DNA from: Streptomyces goshikiensis
GTDB taxonomy: Bacteria > Actinomycetota > Actinomycetes > Streptomycetales > Streptomycetaceae
Direction of reading: 5' to 3'
DNA: 64,000 nt
Assembly (NCBI RefSeq): GCF_014650555.1
Contig: NZ_BMVE01000020.1
Span: forward strand, 1 to 64,000
The translations under genes were made by a program, and so were the position numbers. Below the pieces are notes generated by a model. That model worked only from the letters and a program-made list of their open reading frames with translations, was not told where the DNA came from and did not search any database. Below are positions 40,570 through 48,709 of the stretch, piece by piece. The first letter of the stretch is position 1; each line of letters starts with the position of its first letter.

Positions 40570-42945
40570 TCAGTACGGCCAGGACCAGTCCGCCACCTCC
40601 GGCAGGTCGGTGCCGTGCTCGCGGATCCAGTCGTGGTGGCGGATGCGCTGGTCGGCCATGGCCTGGCGCAGTCCCTCGGCGCGGCTCGCGAGGCCGGTAA
40701 CGCGGTCGATGACGTCCATGACGAGCCGGTAGCGGTCCATGTCGTTGCGCACGACCATGTCGAACGGGGTCGTCGTGGTGCCGGACTCCTTGTAGCCGCG
40801 GACGTGCAGCTGGGAGTGGCCGGTCCGGCGGTAGGCGAGGCGGTGGATGAGCCACGGGTAGCCGTGGTAGGCGAAAATGACCGGCCTGTCGGTGGTGAAG
40901 AGCGCGTCGTACTCGGCCTTCGTCATGCCGTGCGGGTGTTCGTCGTGGGGCATCAGCCGGGCGATGTCGACGACGTTGACGACGCGGACGGCCAGCGAGG
41001 GGAGGTGCTCGCGCAGCAGGGCCGCGGCGGCCAGCACCTCCATGGTGGGCACGTCGCCGGCGCAGGCGAGCACGACGTCCGGTTCGCGGGAGCCGTAGCC
41101 GTGGTCGGTGCCCGCCCACTCCCAGACTCCGGCGCCGCGCGCCACGTGGGTGCGGGCCTCCTCGATCGGCAGCCAGTCGAAGCAGGGCTGTTTGCCGGCG
41201 ACGATCACATTGACCTGGTCGCGGCTGCGCAGGGCGTGATCGGCCACGGCGAGCAGGGTGTTGGCGTCCGGCGGCAGGTAGACCCGTACGACCTCGGGGC
41301 TCTTGTTGAGGACGTGGTCGACGAATCCGGGGTCCTGGTGGGAGAAGCCGTTGTTGTCCTGGCGCCAGACGTGCGAGGTGAGCAGGTAGTTGAGGGAGGC
41401 GATCGGCGCGCGCCAGGACAGCTCGCGCGAGGTCTTCAGCCACTTGATGTGCTGGCCGACCATGGAGTCGACGATGTGCGCGAAGGCCTCGTAGGTGGAG
41501 AAGAGACCGTGGCGGCCGGTGAGGAGATATCCCTCCAGCCAGCCCTGGCAGACGTGTTCGGACAGGATCTCCATGACCCGGCCGTCGCGCGCCAGATTGC
41601 GGTCCGTGGCCTCCGTGATGCCCTGCCAGGCCTTGCCGGTGGCCTGGTAGAGGTCGTCCAGCCGGTTGGAGGCGGTCTCGTCCGGTCCGACGACCCTGAA
41701 GTCCCGCCGTCCGGCCGTCTCCCGCATGACCTGGGTGAGGAACTGCCCGAGGACCCGGGTCGGTTCGTGGAGGGTGCGGCCGGGCTTGTCGACGGGGACG
41801 GCATGCGCGTCGAGCGCGGGCAGCGGCAGGGGCCTCAGCAGCCGCCCTCCGTTCGCGTACGGCACCGCGCCCAGCCGGCGCTCGCCTTCCGGGACGCAGG
41901 CCAGGACCCGCGCCGTCGGGCGGCCGCCGGCGTCGAAGAGCTCCTCCGGCCGGTACGAGCGCAGCCAGTCCTCCAGCTGCTTCAGGTGCGCGGGGTTCTC
42001 GCGCACCCCCGCGAGCGGGACCTGGTGGGCGCGCCACGTGCCCTCGACCGGGTCGCCGTCGACGGTCACCGGGCCGGTCCAGCCCTTGGGCGTGCGCAGA
42101 ACGATCATCGGCCAGCGTGCGTATTCCCGTCCCGGGTCGGTGCCCGCCTTCCGTGCCTCCTGCTGGATCAGGGCGATCCGGTCCAGCGCGTGGTCCAGCG
42201 CGCGGGCCATGGCCGGATGGACCTGGGCCGGGTCGCTGCCGGTCACGTACAGCGGGTCGTGCCCGTAGCCGCGCAGCAGCGCGTCGAGTTCGGCCTCGGG
42301 GATCCGGGACAGCACCGTCGGGTTGGCGATCTTGTAGCCGTTCAGGTGCAGGATCGGCAGGACCGCGCCGTCGTGGACGGGGTCGAGGAACTTGTTCGAA
42401 TGCCAGGAAGCGGCCAGCGGTCCGGTCTCCGCCTCGCCGTCGCCGATGACGCAGGCGACCAGCAGGCCGGGGTGGTCGAAGGCGGCTCCGTAGGCGTGGG
42501 AGAGGGCGTATCCCAGCTCCCCGCCTTCGTGGACGGAACCGGGGGTCTCCGGCGCCACGTGGCTCGGCACCCCGCCGGGGAAGGAGAACTGCCGGAACAG
42601 TTCGGCCATGCCGTCGGCGTCGCGGCTCACGTCCGGGTAGGTCTCGCTGTACGTGCCCTCCAGCCAGGAGTTGGCGAGGACGGCGGGGCCGCCGTGGCCC
42701 GGGCCCCAGATGCACAGGGTCTCCGGCGCGCGTTCCCTGATCACGCGGTTGAGGTGCGTGTACACCAGGTTCAGGCCGGGCGAGGTGCCCCAGTGGCCGA
42801 GCAGCCGCGGCTTGATGTGCTCCGGCCGAAGCGGCTCGGCGAGCAGGGGGTTGCCCATGAGGTAGATCTGGCCGACCGCCAGGTAGTTGGCGGCGCGCCA
42901 GTGGGCGTCCAGCTCCGGGATCGAATACGCGGTCAACGCGGTCAT
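40570..42945 (-). CDS. xfp: Phosphoketolase (xylulose-5-P/fructose-6-P)
   Basis: 791 residues from ATG 42945 with AGGAG upstream; the larger frame extending further is noise. It shows the whole-length family pattern: IYLMGNPLLAEPLRPEHIKP, WGPGHGGPAVLANSWLEGTY, FPGGVPSHVAPETPGSVHEG, the thiamine-diphosphate motif VIGDGEAETGPLAASW and HLNGYKIANPT. Phosphoketolase splits xylulose-5-P or fructose-6-P to acetyl-phosphate, giving ATP via acetate kinase without oxygen. That fits a hypoxia regulon. A phosphate acetyltransferase/acetate kinase pair is not in the window. A tandem box pair sits 86 bases upstream. Confidence 0.96.
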   Translation of the reverse strand: MTALTAYSIPELDAHWRAANYLAVGQIYLMGNPLLAEPLRPEHIKPRLLGHWGTSPGLNLVYTHLNRVIRERAPETLCIWGPGHGGPAVLANSWLEGTYSETYPDVSRDADGMAELFRQFSFPGGVPSHVAPETPGSVHEGGELGYALSHAYGAAFDHPGLLVACVIGDGEAETGPLAASWHSNKFLDPVHDGAVLPILHLNGYKIANPTVLSRIPEAELDALLRGYGHDPLYVTGSDPAQVHPAMARALDHALDRIALIQQEARKAGTDPGREYARWPMIVLRTPKGWTGPVTVDGDPVEGTWRAHQVPLAGVRENPAHLKQLEDWLRSYRPEELFDAGGRPTARVLACVPEGERRLGAVPYANGGRLLRPLPLPALDAHAVPVDKPGRTLHEPTRVLGQFLTQVMRETAGRRDFRVVGPDETASNRLDDLYQATGKAWQGITEATDRNLARDGRVMEILSEHVCQGWLEGYLLTGRHGLFSTYEAFAHIVDSMVGQHIKWLKTSRELSWRAPIASLNYLLTSHVWRQDNNGFSHQDPGFVDHVLNKSPEVVRVYLPPDANTLLAVADHALRSRDQVNVIVAGKQPCFDWLPIEEARTHVARGAGVWEWAGTDHGYGSREPDVVLACAGDVPTMEVLAAAALLREHLPSLAVRVVNVVDIARLMPHDEHPHGMTKAEYDALFTTDRPVIFAYHGYPWLIHRLAYRRTGHSQLHVRGYKESGTTTTPFDMVVRNDMDRYRLVMDVIDRVTGLASRAEGLRQAMADQRIRHHDWIREHGTDLPEVADWSWPY

Positions 42946-43029
42946 GTCCGCTCCTGCGTGCGAGGGTCCGGGACGTTCGTCGGCTGAGCCGATACCCACA
43001 CCCTGCGCTCCGCCAGGGCGTGACCGGCA

Positions 43030-43066
43030 GGGGAGAACCGGCCCTCGGGGAGGGACGGTCGGCCCT
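43030..43066. promoter_or_regulatory. Tandem boxes between phosphoketolase and universal stress genes
   Basis: GGGGAGAACCGGCCCT (43030-43045) and AGGGACGGTCGGCCCT (43051-43066), 21 bp centre to centre. Each has a good CGGCCC half and a weaker left half. They sit in a divergent gap of 243 bases and could drive both genes. Confidence 0.5.
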
Positions 43067-43188
43067 TTCCCGCACCTGCCCGGCCCGGGGAAGGTGAATC
43101 CCGGTGGTGCCCGGCCCTCCCTCGGCCGGCGCCACCCATCCGCGCCGCCGACCCCGATGCCCCGCGCATCATTACGGAGGACAGACCT

Positions 43189-44064
43189 GTGAAGCGCACC
43201 CTCGTCGTCGGAGTGGACGGTTCCCCCGAGAGCCGGGCCGCTGCCGACTGGGCCGCGCGGGAAGCCGTGCGCCGCGACATGCACGTGCACGTGGTCCATG
43301 CCTGGCTGTGGCAGCCGCTCGCCGTCGCGGTCGTCCAGGACCGGGAGACCGAGGACCGCCGGGCCCGGGAGATCCTTCAGGAGACGGAGGCCGAGCTCGG
43401 CCACCGCCACCCGCAGCTCTCGCTCTCCGTGGAAGTGGTGGCGGACGTCCCCGTACCGGCCCTGCTGCGCGCCGCCAAGGACGCGGAGATGCTGGTGCTC
43501 GGCACCCGCGGGCACGGCGCGCTGGCAGGCTTCCTGCTGGGCTCGTACGGACAGCAGCTGATCGCCTCCGCCGAGTGCCCCGTCGTCTCCGTCCGGGCCC
43601 GGGGCGGCAAGCCGGTGCTCGGGGGCGCCGAGGGCGAGGTCGTCGTCGGGCAGCAGGGCGGTGTGGAGGAGTCCGCCCGGGTACTGGGCTTCGCCTTCGA
43701 GGCGGCCGCGGTGCGCGGGGTCCCGCTCCGGGCGGTCCGGGCCTGGAGCCTGCCCCCGGTCTACGGCTACAGCCCCGGCTCGATGTGGATCGCCGAGCAG
43801 TTCGGCGGGCTGGAGCCGTTCGAGAAGGCGGCGCTGGACCAGGCGCTGGAGCCATGGCGGCCGAGGTTCCCCGAGGTGGAGGTCGTCGCGCACGTGGAGC
43901 GGGGCAGCGCCGGCCACGTGCTGCTGTCGGAGGCGTCGGACGCCCAGCTGGTCGTCGTCGGCCGCCGGGTCGGTGAGTCGCCGGTGGGCACGCGGATCGG
44001 GTCGGTGGCCCATGCCGTGCTCCACCACTCGGCCTGCCCCGTCGCCGTCGTCCCGCACCACTGA
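43189..44064 (+). CDS. Tandem universal stress protein (copy 2)
   Basis: 291 residues from GTG 43189 with ACGGAGGAC upstream. Domain 1: TLVVGVDGSPESRAAADWAA, ending VLGTRGHGALAGFLLGSYGQ. Domain 2 ends VVVGRRVGESPVGTRIGSVA and AVLHHSACPVAVVPHH. It is related to but distinct from the Usp at 36103, and to the Usp stub at 35195. It is divergent from phosphoketolase, sharing the box pair between them, and convergent with the second regulator. Confidence 0.9.
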   Translation: MKRTLVVGVDGSPESRAAADWAAREAVRRDMHVHVVHAWLWQPLAVAVVQDRETEDRRAREILQETEAELGHRHPQLSLSVEVVADVPVPALLRAAKDAEMLVLGTRGHGALAGFLLGSYGQQLIASAECPVVSVRARGGKPVLGGAEGEVVVGQQGGVEESARVLGFAFEAAAVRGVPLRAVRAWSLPPVYGYSPGSMWIAEQFGGLEPFEKAALDQALEPWRPRFPEVEVVAHVERGSAGHVLLSEASDAQLVVVGRRVGESPVGTRIGSVAHAVLHHSACPVAVVPHH

Positions 44065-44158
44065 CGACCGAGCGAGCCGACGGCGGGCGGACGACGAAGC
44101 CGGGCACACCGTCGTACGGAGTGCTGCCCGGCCCTTCCGGCGGGCGGCTCCTATTCCC

Positions 44159-44866
44159 CTATTCCCCGGCCGGCGCCGGCCGCCGGCCGGGCGGCGTCAG
44201 CGCATGGCTGGCGATCACCGCGGCCTGGACGCGCCGCTCCACGCCGAGCTTGACGAAGAGCCGCGAGATGATGTTCTTGACGGTCTTCTCCGCGAGGTGC
44301 AGCCGCTTGCCGATCTCCCGGTTGGTGAGACCCTCACTGACCATGAGGAGGATCTCCTTCTCCCGGTCCGTGAAACCGGGAAGCCCCGAGGCCTGTTCCT
44401 CCTTGGGTACGTCGCCGCGCATACGGGCCATCAGCCGCGTGGTGGCGCCGGGATCGAGCATCGACTGGCCGGCGGCCACCGTCCGGACGGCGGTCACCAG
44501 GTCGGTGCCGGTGATCTGCTTCAGGACGTAGCCGGAGGCCCCGGCCATCACGGCGTCCAGCAGCGCCTCCTCGTCGTCGAACGACGTCAGCATCAGGCAG
44601 GCCAGCTCGGGCATCCGCGAGCGCAGCTCCCGGCAGACGCTCACCCCGTCGCCGTCCTGGAGCCGTACGTCCAGGATCGCGACCCGGGGGCGCAGCGCGG
44701 GGATGCGGATCAGCGCCTGTTCCGCCGTGCCCGCTTCACCGACCACGGTGAGGTCGGGCTCGGCGTCCAGCAGGTCGTGTACCCCGCGGCGCACGACTTC
44801 GTGGTCGTCGAGCAGGAAGACGCTGATGGGCTCCGTCGCGGGGGAGGGGGCACTGCTGCCGGTCAT
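44159..44866 (-). CDS. DevR/OsdR-like response regulator (copy 2)
   Basis: 235 residues from ATG 44866 (AAGGAG eight bases upstream). It is a close paralogue of the regulator at 38972: receiver ISVFLLDDHEVVRRGVHDLL, D66 in VAILDVRLQDGDG, K in YVLKQITG; HTH TDREKEILLMVSEGLTNREI then KRLHLAEKTVKNIISRLFVK. The recognition helix (AEKTVKNIIS versus SEKTVKNHIS) differs in a few places, so their DNA targets may overlap without being identical. The nearest kinase candidate is at 45989-47749, separated by a STAS and a PNPOx-like gene. Confidence 0.92.
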   Translation of the reverse strand: MTGSSAPSPATEPISVFLLDDHEVVRRGVHDLLDAEPDLTVVGEAGTAEQALIRIPALRPRVAILDVRLQDGDGVSVCRELRSRMPELACLMLTSFDDEEALLDAVMAGASGYVLKQITGTDLVTAVRTVAAGQSMLDPGATTRLMARMRGDVPKEEQASGLPGFTDREKEILLMVSEGLTNREIGKRLHLAEKTVKNIISRLFVKLGVERRVQAAVIASHALTPPGRRPAPAGE

Positions 44867-44928
44867 GACGCGACTCCTTGGCCTGGGTTCGTTCGGGGCG
44901 CACGGACACCGGCATCCTGCCTTCTCCA

Positions 44929-44958
44929 CGGGCCGGACGGACAGGGCCGGTCGGCCCC
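44929..44958 (-). promoter_or_regulatory. Boxes upstream of second DevR-like regulator
   Basis: AGGGCCGGTCGGCCCC (44943-44958) is an exact palindrome in its 14-bp core; a half-good copy CGGGCCGGACGGACAG starts at 44929, 14 bp away. The good box ends 77 bases from the regulator start. Confidence 0.55.
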
Positions 44959-45015
44959 CATCGGTGGGGCCGCCCGCGCGGCGGGCTCCGGCCAGGCTGG
45001 GCCGGGCTCCGGGAA

Positions 45016-45053
45016 AGGGACCTTCGGCCCTGTCCGGAGGGCCTGCCGGGCCT
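45016..45053 (+). promoter_or_regulatory. Boxes upstream of STAS gene
   Basis: AGGGACCTTCGGCCCT-type box at 45016-45031 and AGGGCCTGCCGGGCCT near 45038-45053, 22 bp centre to centre, ending 86 bases before the STAS gene start. Confidence 0.45.
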
Positions 45054-45139
45054 TTCCGAGCGCACCCGGAACCGGATGAACTGATGGCGCACGGGGAACG
45101 GCGCGACTCGACGGAGCCGCACGCAGCGCGGAGGACGTC

Positions 45140-45466
45140 ATGAAGACCGCCTTGATCGACCTGAAGACCGTGGCCCGGGACGCCCGGGGCCTGAGAGTCT
45201 CCCTGGCCGGGGAGCTCGACCTCTACACGGCGGAGCAAGTGGGGCCGCGCCTGCGTGAACTCGCCCGATTCGGCCACCGGGACATCGTTTTGGACCTGTG
45301 CGGTCTCTCCTTCTGTGACAGCGCGGGCATCGATCTCTTCATCCGTCTGCACCGCCGTTGCCGTGCGGAGGGAACCCGGCTTCTGCTCTGCGATGTGCCG
45401 CCCCTGGTCGTCAAGTCCATGCGGGTGCTCGCCGCAGACCGCGACCTGCAGTTCGTCGTCTCGTGA
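45140..45466 (+). CDS. STAS-domain anti-sigma factor antagonist-like protein
   Basis: 108 residues from ATG 45140 with GGAGGAC upstream. One STAS domain: GLRVSLAGELDLYTAEQVGP then IVLDLCGLSFCDSAGIDLFI, with the DSAG site where SpoIIAA/RsbV proteins are phosphorylated on Ser. It would release a sigma factor from an RsbW-type kinase when unphosphorylated. No anti-sigma partner lies directly beside it; the ATPase at 15937 is too distant to claim. The next gene starts eleven bases after the stop. Confidence 0.85.
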   Translation: MKTALIDLKTVARDARGLRVSLAGELDLYTAEQVGPRLRELARFGHRDIVLDLCGLSFCDSAGIDLFIRLHRRCRAEGTRLLLCDVPPLVVKSMRVLAADRDLQFVVS

Positions 45467-45476
45467 GGTGCACACC

Positions 45477-45971
45477 ATGGATCAGGAAGCCACGCGGCGA
45501 CCCGCCGGCCGGTTCGGTGGGATGACGGCCGCCCGGCACATGCGGGATCTGGACAGGTCCGAGGCCCTGCGGCTGCTCTCGACGGTGTCCCTGGGGCGCA
45601 TCGTCTTCACGCGGCACGCCCTGCCCGCCGTCCGTCCGGTGAACCATCTCGTCGTGGGCGAGGACGTCATCGTCCGGATCCATGAGGACGGGGCACTGGG
45701 CTCTCTGGTGGCGCCCGGCGACGTCCCCGGCGTGGTGGTGGCCTACGAAGCGGACGTCATCGATCCCGTCACGCACCTCGGCTGGAGCGTTGTCGTCACC
45801 GGTTACGCCAGGGTGGTGGCCGACACCGACGAGGTGGACCGGTACGCGTCCCTCCTGCGCCCCTGGGTGGCCCGCCCGATGACCAGCACGTTGCGGATCC
45901 GCCCCGATCTCGTCACCGGGTTCCGGCTGGAGGCGGAGCCGACGCGGCCCCTGCCGGCGGGCCGGAGCTGA
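45477..45971 (+). CDS. Pyridoxamine 5'-phosphate oxidase-like flavoprotein
   Basis: 164 residues from ATG 45477 (GAGGTG upstream). The split-barrel fold shows ALRLLSTVSLGRIVFTRHAL, AVRPVNHLVVGEDVIVRIHE and GWSVVVTGYARVVADTDEVD. The pattern is shared with the second half of the XRE fusion at 32924 and with DosR-regulon members such as mycobacterial Rv3131-linked small flavoproteins. It may bind FMN, F420 or haem. It is co-transcribed with the STAS gene and convergent with the second kinase (17-base gap). Confidence 0.85.
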   Translation: MDQEATRRPAGRFGGMTAARHMRDLDRSEALRLLSTVSLGRIVFTRHALPAVRPVNHLVVGEDVIVRIHEDGALGSLVAPGDVPGVVVAYEADVIDPVTHLGWSVVVTGYARVVADTDEVDRYASLLRPWVARPMTSTLRIRPDLVTGFRLEAEPTRPLPAGRS

Positions 45972-45988
45972 GGCCCTTGCCCCGGTCC

Positions 45989-47749
45989 TCAGTTCCCGGT
46001 GGGGAGGGGCGCCCGCCAGACGAGCCGGGTGCCGCCCTCGTCGGGCCTCTCGTGGGTGAAGGACCCGCCCAGGCCCTGCGCCCGCTCGGCGAGGTTGCGC
46101 AGACCGCTTCTGCGCTCCTGTGCCCCCTGTGCCGGAATGCCCTTCCCGTCGTCCGAGACGGTCAGTACGACCTCGCCACGGCCGGCCTTGAGGGTCACTC
46201 CGACCCGGTTCGCCTGCGCGTGGCGGGCGGCGTTGCTGAGGAGTTCGCCCAGTACCGCCATCACGTGGTCGGCGATCTGCGGCGGTACGTCGGTGTCGAG
46301 CAGGCCCTCCATGCTCAGGCGCGGCGGATGGCCGAGGGTGGTGGCCGCGTCGCCGACGGCACGGGCGGCGCGTGCCCGCAGACCGGGTCCGCTCTCGCGG
46401 TCCTTGGTGCGCAGCCCGAAGATCGTCGACCGGATGATCTTGATCGTTTCGTCCAGGTCGTCGACCGCCCGCCCGACCCTTTCGGCGGCGCCTTCGTGCT
46501 CGACGAGCCGAGCGGCACTCTGCAAGGTCATGCCGGTGGCGAAGAGCCGCTGAATGGCCAGGTCGTGCAGGTCGCGGGCGATCCGGTCGCGCTCCTCCAG
46601 CAGTGCTATCTGCTCGGCGTCCCGGCGCCGCTCCGCCAGCTCCAGGGCGATGGTGGCCTGACCCGCGAAGGCGACGAGGGGCTCCAGCTCTCCCTCGCCG
46701 AACGCCGGCTCTCCCGCCGCGCGCGCGAGCAGCAGGACGCCCCTGCTCTCCCCGCCCGAGGTGCCCAGCGGGACGGCCACGGCTGGCCCCAGCCCGTCCT
46801 GTACCTGGGCCTCGGCCGGGTAGTGGTCGTCGGCCGAGGCCGGCACGGCCGTCACGGGCTTGCCGGCCCGGTGCGCGGCTCCGGAGAGCGTGCCGGAGAA
46901 GGGGACGACGAGGCCCTGCCGCGCGCGTGCCTCCGGACCGACCGAGAACTCCACGACCAGGCCGTCGACACCGGCCACGGGCATGGCGATGTCCGCGAGG
47001 CGTGCCGTGGTGATCTCTCGTGCGCGGCGGGCGATGAGCTCCAGCACCGCCGGGCGGGAGGCGCCGGACAGCAGGCTTTCGGTGATCTCCGCATTGGCCT
47101 TCAGCCATCGCTGCTGGCGCTGCGAGCCCTCGTAGAGCCGCGCGTTGTCGATCGCCACACCCGCCGCCACGGAGAGGGTGGAGATCACCGTCTCGTCCTC
47201 GGTGTCGAAGTCGATTCCGCCGCGCTTGTCGGTGAGGTAGAGGTTGCCGAACACTTCGTCGCGGACCCGGATCGGCACGCCGAGGAAGGTACGCATGGGC
47301 GGGTGATGGGCCGGAAAGCCGTGGGAGGAGGAGTGCGCGCCGAGGTCGGTCAGGCGCAGGGGTTCCGGGTGGCGGATGACCTCCCCGAGCAGGCCGTGGC
47401 CGGCCGGCAGGGGACCGATCTCGGTGATCTCCTCATCCGTCAGCCCCACGGTCAGGAACTGCGAGAGCGTGCGGCCGTCGGGACCGATCACCCCCAGCGC
47501 GCCGTACTCCGCGTCGACGAGCAGGGCGCCCGCCTCCACGATCCGCCGGAGCACCTGGGCGAGATCCAGCTCCCGCCCCACCGACACCACGGCCTCCAGC
47601 AGGCTGTGTACCCGGTCGCGGGTGCCGCGCACTTCGTCGATGCGCACCTGGAGTTCGTCCAGCAACTCGTCCAGCCGCATCCGCGGTACCCGGGTCAACG
47701 GATCCCCCACACCCACGCGCTTCCCCTCCGACGGCCCGCTCGGTTGCAC
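45989..47749 (-). CDS. DevS/OsdK-like two-GAF sensor histidine kinase (copy 2)
   Basis: 586 residues from GTG 47749; ATG 24 codons on (MRLDELLDELQVRI) is a possible alternative. Architecture is identical to the kinase at 37216: GAF1 (ELDLAQVLRRIVEAGALLVD, then MRTFLGVPIRVRDEVFGNLY), GAF2, HisKA_3 with H395 (DRIARDLHDLAIQRLFATGM) and HATPase with GELLSNAARHAQANRVGVTL. The two kinases share whole blocks of sequence, so they arose by duplication. GAF2 is much more diverged than GAF1, consistent with GAF1 being the signal-binding module as in DevS. The partner regulator may be either DevR-like protein. Confidence 0.92.
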   Translation of the reverse strand: MQPSGPSEGKRVGVGDPLTRVPRMRLDELLDELQVRIDEVRGTRDRVHSLLEAVVSVGRELDLAQVLRRIVEAGALLVDAEYGALGVIGPDGRTLSQFLTVGLTDEEITEIGPLPAGHGLLGEVIRHPEPLRLTDLGAHSSSHGFPAHHPPMRTFLGVPIRVRDEVFGNLYLTDKRGGIDFDTEDETVISTLSVAAGVAIDNARLYEGSQRQQRWLKANAEITESLLSGASRPAVLELIARRAREITTARLADIAMPVAGVDGLVVEFSVGPEARARQGLVVPFSGTLSGAAHRAGKPVTAVPASADDHYPAEAQVQDGLGPAVAVPLGTSGGESRGVLLLARAAGEPAFGEGELEPLVAFAGQATIALELAERRRDAEQIALLEERDRIARDLHDLAIQRLFATGMTLQSAARLVEHEGAAERVGRAVDDLDETIKIIRSTIFGLRTKDRESGPGLRARAARAVGDAATTLGHPPRLSMEGLLDTDVPPQIADHVMAVLGELLSNAARHAQANRVGVTLKAGRGEVVLTVSDDGKGIPAQGAQERRSGLRNLAERAQGLGGSFTHERPDEGGTRLVWRAPLPTGN

Positions 47750-47860
47750 TACCCACGGTCAGCGTATCGACACGCCCGGGCCCGATGTGTGTCGTTGCGC
47801 GCGGATGCCCGCCGTGACTGACTTGATCGAAGCACCGGACGACGACGGGGAGGATGCACC

Positions 47861-48655
47861 ATGGCTCTGAAGAAGGCGGTCTACGAGGGCGAGCTGCTGC
47901 GGCTCCAGACGGAGCTGATCAAACTTCAGGAGTGGGTGCGCGTGGAGGGTGCCCGGCTCGTGGTCGTCTTCGAGGGCCGCGACGCCGCGGGCAAGGGCGG
48001 CACGATCAAGCGCGTCGCGGAGCACCTCAACCCACGTGTCGCACGCATCGCCGCCCTGCCCACGCCGACGGAACGGGAGCGCACCCAGTGGTACTTCCAG
48101 CGCTACGTCGAGCACCTGCCCGCCGCCGGCGAGATCGTCCTGTTCGACCGCAGCTGGTACAACCGCGCCGGTGTCGAGCACGTCATGGGCTTCTGCACAC
48201 CGGCGGAACACCGGCTCTTCCTGCGCCAGTGCCCCGCCTTCGAGCGCATGCTCGTCGAGGACGGGATCCTGCTCCGCAAATACTGGTTCTCCGTCAGCGA
48301 CGCGGTGCAGGAAGAGCGGTTCCGCGCCCGGGCGGAGGACCCCCTGCGGCGCTGGAAGCTCTCCCCGATGGACCTGGAGTCGCTCACGCGCTGGGAGGCG
48401 TACTCCCGGGCCAAGGACGAAATGCTCGTCCACACCGACACCGAGGACACCCCCTGGTACGTGGTCGAGAGCGACGACAAGCGCAGCGCGAGACTCAACA
48501 TGATCGCCCACCTGCTGTCCTCGCTTCCCTACGAGGACGTCGCCCTGCCCTCGCTCACCCTGCCGCCCCGTCCTCCTTCCACGGGATACCAGCGACCTCC
48601 CAAGGACCTCCAGAACGCCGTCCCCGACCATGCGTCCACGCTCGGGAACCACTGA
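47861..48655 (+). CDS. ppk2: Polyphosphate kinase 2
   Basis: 264 residues from ATG 47861. The P-loop kinase domain is full: Walker A VFEGRDAAGKGGTIKRVAEH (about 38-57), Walker B and lid LFDRSWYNRAGVEHVMGFCT, and KYWFSVSDAVQEERFRARAE, then SPMDLESLTRWEAYSRAKDE. PPK2 uses polyphosphate to phosphorylate nucleotides (class assignment is not possible here). Making ATP or GTP from stored polyphosphate is a sensible partner for phosphoketolase in energy-starved cells. I see no box of the GGRCCG type directly upstream, so co-regulation is not shown. Confidence 0.94.
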   Translation: MALKKAVYEGELLRLQTELIKLQEWVRVEGARLVVVFEGRDAAGKGGTIKRVAEHLNPRVARIAALPTPTERERTQWYFQRYVEHLPAAGEIVLFDRSWYNRAGVEHVMGFCTPAEHRLFLRQCPAFERMLVEDGILLRKYWFSVSDAVQEERFRARAEDPLRRWKLSPMDLESLTRWEAYSRAKDEMLVHTDTEDTPWYVVESDDKRSARLNMIAHLLSSLPYEDVALPSLTLPPRPPSTGYQRPPKDLQNAVPDHASTLGNH

Positions 48656-48709
48656 AGCGGGGCGGATGCCGACGAGGGGCCGCCGAGTGCACCGTCAGCG
48701 AGGAGCGCC

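Noticed and set aside
40486..42987. 833-residue open frame on the + strand opposite phosphoketolase
   Set aside because: Pure antisense shadow of a strongly conserved enzyme; rich in Val/Gly/Arg with no domain.
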